A stretch of 64,000 nucleotides of DNA from Phorcus lineatus. Taxonomy: Eukaryota; Mollusca; Gastropoda; Trochida; Trochidae. This document shows, one piece after another, positions 59,318 through 64,000 of this stretch. The notes beneath the pieces were generated by a model. It worked only from the letters and a program-made list of their open reading frames with translations, had not been told where the DNA came from and did no database searches. The stretch spans positions 26,645,264 to 26,709,263 of the forward strand of contig OV121092.1 in NCBI GenBank assembly GCA_921293015.1, written 5' to 3'. A program made the position numbers and the translations under genes. Position 1 is the stretch's first letter; each line of letters starts with the position of its first letter.

Positions 59318-61929
59318 ATCAAGCATTTCGATGACTTGCGTGATTATATTCCTCAGTGTTAGGACTGACGGGTCCGAGGTCCTCCTCATGAATATTGGTC
59401 AATCTGGAGAAATTGATGGTCTAGTTTGGACAATAACAACTGATTCAGAATATTGAGAAGCAATCTGTCCCCTCATCAGAAGCTGATGGTCTTGAAATCA
59501 TCCCTCCATTCTCAGGAGTAGAGATTAGTGGTGGCTCTTCGCCCTCTTCATCATGTCTTGTGTATCAACGACTGATTGATTCGTGATTTCAGATACTATT
59601 CTTGATATTTTGTCATGATTTAGGCTTTGGAGAAAAAGATTTGATGAAAGCTTCTTCATATCTAGGTCATCTTTATCAGTTGTTGAATAGATAATAAAAT
59701 ATTGTGTTTTCATTTCAAATACATCAGCCCAAGAGCTTTAGAAACTTGTGAGTTTGAACACAGTTCTCTCTTCAAATCAGTTTTAAAGAGAAATTAGATT
59801 TTTAATAAGGGTTTATGTAGGATAAACTTACATAGAATTGGACACTTTTGATTGGAGCATACCTGGGTCAGTTTGCCCTACATCAATATCACAAGAATAA
59901 TAGTGTGTTAAAGATTTTTTATGCATTTAAATTTTCGAAATAAAACGGGAGTTTTTTGCATTCGAGGTGTACAGTCCTTATCAGGTAAGCTAGTTCTGAC
60001 AATGACTATTATAGAAAATGTAACAGCAGCTGTTGTCATGGAAACAACAACTATTTTGAGAATGAACTGATTTAGTGATATAAAGATACATTGAAAACAG
60101 AACATCATTTAAGATAATTTGTAAGTTGGGTAATCTATTCTGTGATGCTATTGACCATAAGAACGTTTAATTTCTTATCTAGTGAACGTTAGAAACCTCT
60201 ATTTTGGATAATGTTTGTCAGTCATGATTTTTCAAAAAGAACAACCCATATAAATGGAAAATAGATTAGTGAAGCATTGTCAAATTTTTTTTTTTTATAT
60301 CAATTGAAAGGTATTTAGAAGTGGCATATATGTGAGAACAGCAAGATTTTCCGAATAACAGCTTACATACAATCAGCAGATTCGCAGGAACGTAATTCTC
60401 ACAATAGAGAAGTTAATTGTTACAAGGAAATCTTGCTGTTGAATTTTTCACTTTTTCTCTTATGAGAAGTGGGTGCTAATTTGTGATTAGTTTTGGTTAG
60501 GGGTGCTTATACATAAAGGGAGCTTATTGCCTCAAATAAGGTATCCATTTCAAAGTCATTTTGTAGCCCTGTTGTTGTGTATGACTGAAATCTATTCAAA
60601 TCATCTCGTGATAAAGGTTAACCTGATAGACATAATAACTAAAACGTAACTTAAAAATTAAGAAATAACCTTTTCAAACATGATACTATTTCTCAGAGAC
60701 CTCTTTAAGCGTCATAAAAGCGTAAATGACTAAAATCTGGTCCAATCATAGTTTGACATTTTATATGATCAGGTAACGGTTTATTTTCAACGACATTTTA
60801 ATCGTCTTTCTGCCTATGAATTACCCAAGTAGCAATTTTAGGAACTTCTTTAACTTTTTCTTGAAAATATTTTTTTAATTTATTTCTCTCTTTACTTGAT
60901 AAACCCATTCAGACGGTCTAACATAGTTATCTAACATATTTATGGTTGTTTAGATTTAGAAGGAGCTACATCGGCCCTGACACCATTCTGTTGCTTAATT
61001 GTCCTTGACTTTATAATGAACTTCCTGCCTGCCAGACTTCAGTCAGGTCTGTAATCTTTGCTTAATTCCATTGCCAGTCTGGAGACATCTAAGATAAAGC
61101 TTATTTATATCATCGTTGTTGTATGCCTTGTATCATGTTGGATTGAAATAATAATGGTTCAAATCTGATGGTTTAAAGTTTGAACAAATATATGATCTGT
61201 TATTTTTAGTCCATCTGGTTTAGGCCAAATCGGTTTATAGTGGGATGGGCTGTCTTACAGCTTCTGTATATTTACTGTCTGTAAACTTTCATTCTTTTAA
61301 CTTCTCTTCAAAACTGCTGCACCCATTCGGTAACAATTAGGTTGGGAGGTACTTTGCACCTGGATAGTAAGGGGAAGAAAGAGGGGTGGAAAATTGGGAT
61401 GATTTAAAGAAAAATGTTCTAAGAGTTTTCAGTTAAAAGTTTTAAGAGTATATAGCATTTGCATAAACGTATGAGGTATTGTGTCACACTTGGCGAGTTC
61501 TAAGAGCTTACTTCTTTTGATGACAGAAAAACACTTTGCCGAAATTTTGTAGGCATATTCCTTGAGCAGGAAATTTCGATTGCATGTTTGGTCATTGCTT
61601 TATTTAACTATATATGATTATTAAGAGGGCCTTCACCCTTATGACTGCATGTCATCAGGTGGATCTTTCACCCTGGAGATGTTCCATGATCTTTTATGTT
61701 CAATAGAGACTAAAGCTTCTCACTAAGTCTACCATAAGTAGAGTTTTATGATTCTATTTTAGCATATTTCCTTCAAGTTTCTCGATGATTTCTTAATCTC
61801 CAATCATTTTTTCACGAATCCTTCTCAAAGTTTTTCGGGCTGGATGTTTCAAGTTCTTTGCCAATAATCCTTGGACACTCTGATCCTGTCAGATGTCCGG
61901 ATTTGATGACATCCGAGGTTTCATATCCA

Positions 61930-62180
61930 CAGAATACACAAAGTTTTGGCCACAAAATACCAGACACATCATAATGAGAACATTTGGTTGTTGCAGAGTC
62001 TTACCAAATGTCAGAATCAGATGGAAAACCTGTTGATTGTTGCATTATCAATACTTTAACTTTCTCCTTATCCAAAAATAGATGTCTGTCTACAAAATCT
62101 GGACATTCGGTCATTACTGATTAGACAATCTTATCAAATGTCAAAAACAAAAGAAAATAACTTCTGACAGTTACATTATG
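61930..62180. repeat. worn tandem duplication, about 130 bp
   Basis: GAACATTTGGTTGTTGCAGA with CTTACCAAATGTCAGAATCA (61978-62055) resembles GACATTCGGTCATTACTGAT with CTTATCAAATGTCAAAAACA (62102-62185). Confidence 0.5.
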
Positions 62181-62314
62181 AAACTTTGATTTGATCCAAG
62201 GAACAGAAAAAAAGGCCTTTGGCGCTAATCATGGCAGATTGCTTATTTTTATTCAGTTGTCTTGCATTGTCTGTAAACTTCTTATATTATGAATTGCATC
62301 TCTTTGACTGATTT

Positions 62315-62512
62315 GTCAGATTTGGGTGCAATGCTACACTGAATTTCAGCGCAGTACCACTCATGGTTCGCTAGTTCCAGCCGATGCTCGCAGGTTTCAC
62401 TGCAATGCATATAGCCACATGATGTTGCGGGCTTTCTCCCTGCAATAATACTAGCAGCCGCGATATAAGTGAAATAATCTTTAAAGCGGTGTTAAACACC
62501 ATATCACCTCAC
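62315..62512 (+). mobile_element. 5'-truncated SINE with perfect target duplication
   Basis: Begins at GTCAGATTTGGGTGCAATGC, so the whole tRNA head is missing, and ends CATATCACCTCAC. Flanked by a perfect 15-bp duplication, CTCTTTGACTGATTT (62300-62314 and 62513-62527). A dead-on-arrival copy, since it has no pol III promoter. Confidence 0.92.
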
Positions 62513-64000
62513 CTCTTTGACTGATTTACCCCAAAAGCAGAAATTTTGGAAGGAGCCATATCATGCGCCAAAGACATCAAAGTTCCTAGTCTATGTGGTG
62601 GCAGACATTATTCTTAAAACTTCTAGATGACTTCTTTGCCCTTGCTGATTGGCAAAGAAGTTTTAAGGGAACGAGTTAATTGTTCATCTCCAACAAATAT
62701 TTGCAACTATTGACGTCTATGTGGTGTCTGAGAAATCTGAGTAAGATTGTTAAGCACAATCCTTTCTTGAATGATTGAAATTAATTTGGTTCAAATAGAT
62801 TAGAATATATCAGTCACAAAGTACAACATATGCTTGTAGTTGATGTTTTATTCCTGTTTCACTATCGTGTGTCAAACATGATATTCAGATCATACATCAA
62901 CAATGAATAGATGAAGGATAAAACGCTTACTCTGGATTCTAGTACAGATAGACAGTCAGGAGGACAGACAGATTGTTTATTCATTTCCTACCATTGGTAC
63001 ATTTAATGAATGCTCAAAGAAAATCAACCCGCCTTATTGCGAAATCAATAAAAGAAATTAAAACCCTGCTTGTATTCAGCCCTTGAAAAGAGATATGGTA
63101 AAACTTATCCTTTCATATTGTTTTACACATTTAAACATACTATATTTCTTTATTTTGACTTTAAATGGACATACTCTACTGATAAACTCAGTTTTGATTT
63201 GATATTCATAATTTATAAACTTATCTCAAGCAATAATAGTATTAACACAGACTATAGTTAACAGTATGTGGACAATATTGGAACATATTCAATTCAACAT
63301 TGAAAGCAAGTCTAGATTCAAAATAAAATTTCCATTTCTCTGCGAATCCTGTTATGCATGTGATAAAATAATATTTTCTAGAAAGACTGAGTATAAGTCT
63401 GTTCAAGCCTTACCTATATATATAAAGCTACCTGCGTCAGATTGTGGGTCATGTGTGCGACACGTTTTATGACACACTCTCAGGTGTTCCAAGCACTTAC
63501 CTCTGATTGACATAGCTAATGTATCATATAAGTATCACAGGTAGATCTGTCACATTTGTCCATCACCTGGGGCTTTCATTTGTCCGTTACCATGGCAACT
63601 ATTTGTTCCATTTAACTTGCTGAATTCTACATCATGACATGATATACATCATTTATATAATCTTTTTAAATACTGTAACTCTAATTACTTAATGTAAGTG
63701 AATATTATTAAGTGTTACTCACAAATTGAAATGTTTATTACTAGAGTGAATAACTAGGTTTTTATTTATTTTCTGTTTGACTACCTAATTATTTTGTTTA
63801 CATAAGTCCTGCTCTATTACTGTGTAAATCAACTGATGATAGAACAAGACAAATTATGAAGAAATATGCATACACTACAAAATTTCATTGGTTCTTATGG
63901 ATAAGTATAATTAGATATCTGTCTAATTTTGGATGAATCAAAGAATTTCTGGTTCTCATCTGTTGATCTATAACAGGGGTTTTATGGTTTGGTAAAGTAG

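Larger units (their letters stand above)
4013..64000 (+). other. PRKAG2: AMPK gamma subunit gene (PRKAG2-like), 5' and middle part, multi-exon
   Basis: Gene model from seven exons: 4013-4549, 11240-11276, 36451-36566, 37511-37556, 45346-45449, 45834-45915, 48869-48927. Intron phases are 0, 1, 0, 1, 0, 1. The joined reading frame is 981 nt (327 codons) with no stop. The AMPK gamma subunit is the nucleotide-sensing part of the heterotrimeric energy-sensing kinase and binds AMP, ADP and ATP through four CBS repeats. Only the N-terminal extension and most of CBS1 are encoded here. The last donor at 48928 opens an intron of more than 15 kb, and no sequence for the following VQIYELEEH-type segment was found up to 64000. 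Introns measure about 6.7, 25.2, 0.9, 7.8, 0.4 and 3.0 kb. The long N-terminal extension with DLSAFAMPLL argues for PRKAG2 over the short gamma1 type. An invertebrate may have a single gamma gene, so orthology to one vertebrate paralogue is an inference. Confidence 0.93.
48928..64000 (+). other. start of an intron longer than 15 kb
   Basis: It opens with GTAAGT and does not end in the window. It holds the ribozyme-bearing inverted repeat (50746-51128), a degenerate array (51200-52030), SINEs (53104-53419, 55063-55351, 59018-59190, 59203-59317, 62315-62512), worn duplications (56390-56630, 57055-57290, 61930-62180) and a palindromic MITE (57305-57405). I found no coding exon on either strand in 49000-50700, 53450-55000, 57450-59000, 59350-62250 or 62550-64000. 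Confidence 0.8.

Noticed and set aside
48928..64000. Next AMPK gamma exon (VQIYELEEH-type)
   Set aside because: Looked for by translation around plausible acceptors; none found, so the intron runs past the window.

Overview
Animal nuclear DNA, AT-rich, with long introns, microsatellites and a dense load of small transposons. The organism is most likely a lophotrochozoan and probably a mollusc. That guess rests on tRNA-headed SINEs ending in a GCGGCGTTAAAC core plus a CACCTCACC or CACTCACT tail, on copies of the AAAGGGAGATAACT-type motif, and on palindromic MITEs. No bacterial, phage or viral gene was seen.

The window holds one recognisable host gene, on the + strand: the 5' and middle part of the gamma (regulatory) subunit of AMP-activated protein kinase, closest to the long PRKAG2 form. 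Seven exons are supported: 4013-4549, 11240-11276, 36451-36566, 37511-37556, 45346-45449, 45834-45915 and 48869-48927. All have GT/AG borders and matching phases, and together they give 327 open codons. They encode the Ser/Pro-rich N-terminal extension with its DLSAFAMPLL block, a linker, the HKCYD pre-CBS segment and most of CBS domain 1. The exons for the rest of CBS1 and CBS2-4 must lie beyond 64000, and the first exon that joins 4013 lies before the window or was not recognised. Two candidate alternative first exons fit by phase. One is at 29779-29827, encoding MSKRKRKLSLRLRIPN, which resembles the basic RSLRVHIP end of vertebrate PRKAG2 exon 1. The other, weaker, is at 11086-11157. The gene may therefore make several N-terminal isoforms from nested promoters.

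Region by region. 1-4012: non-coding, with a hAT-type MITE and a SINE. 4550-11239: intron with a SINE, an 82-bp tandem array and a 147-bp duplication. 11277-36450: 25-kb intron with a 30-bp minisatellite, a LINE relic, SINEs, three foldback/TIR elements and the alternative exon at 29.8 kb. 36537-37200: the exon/intron border of the third exon has been tandemly copied. 37557-45345: intron with truncated SINEs and short arrays. 45916-48868: intron with a 685-bp TIR element. 48928-64000: the start of a very long intron, with several young SINEs and a 102-bp perfect inverted repeat whose arms each carry a hammerhead-ribozyme-like motif.

The most unusual signals are the inverted hammerhead pair (50.8-51.1 kb), the serial duplication of a coding splice donor (36.5-37.2 kb) and the alternative first exon (29.8 kb).
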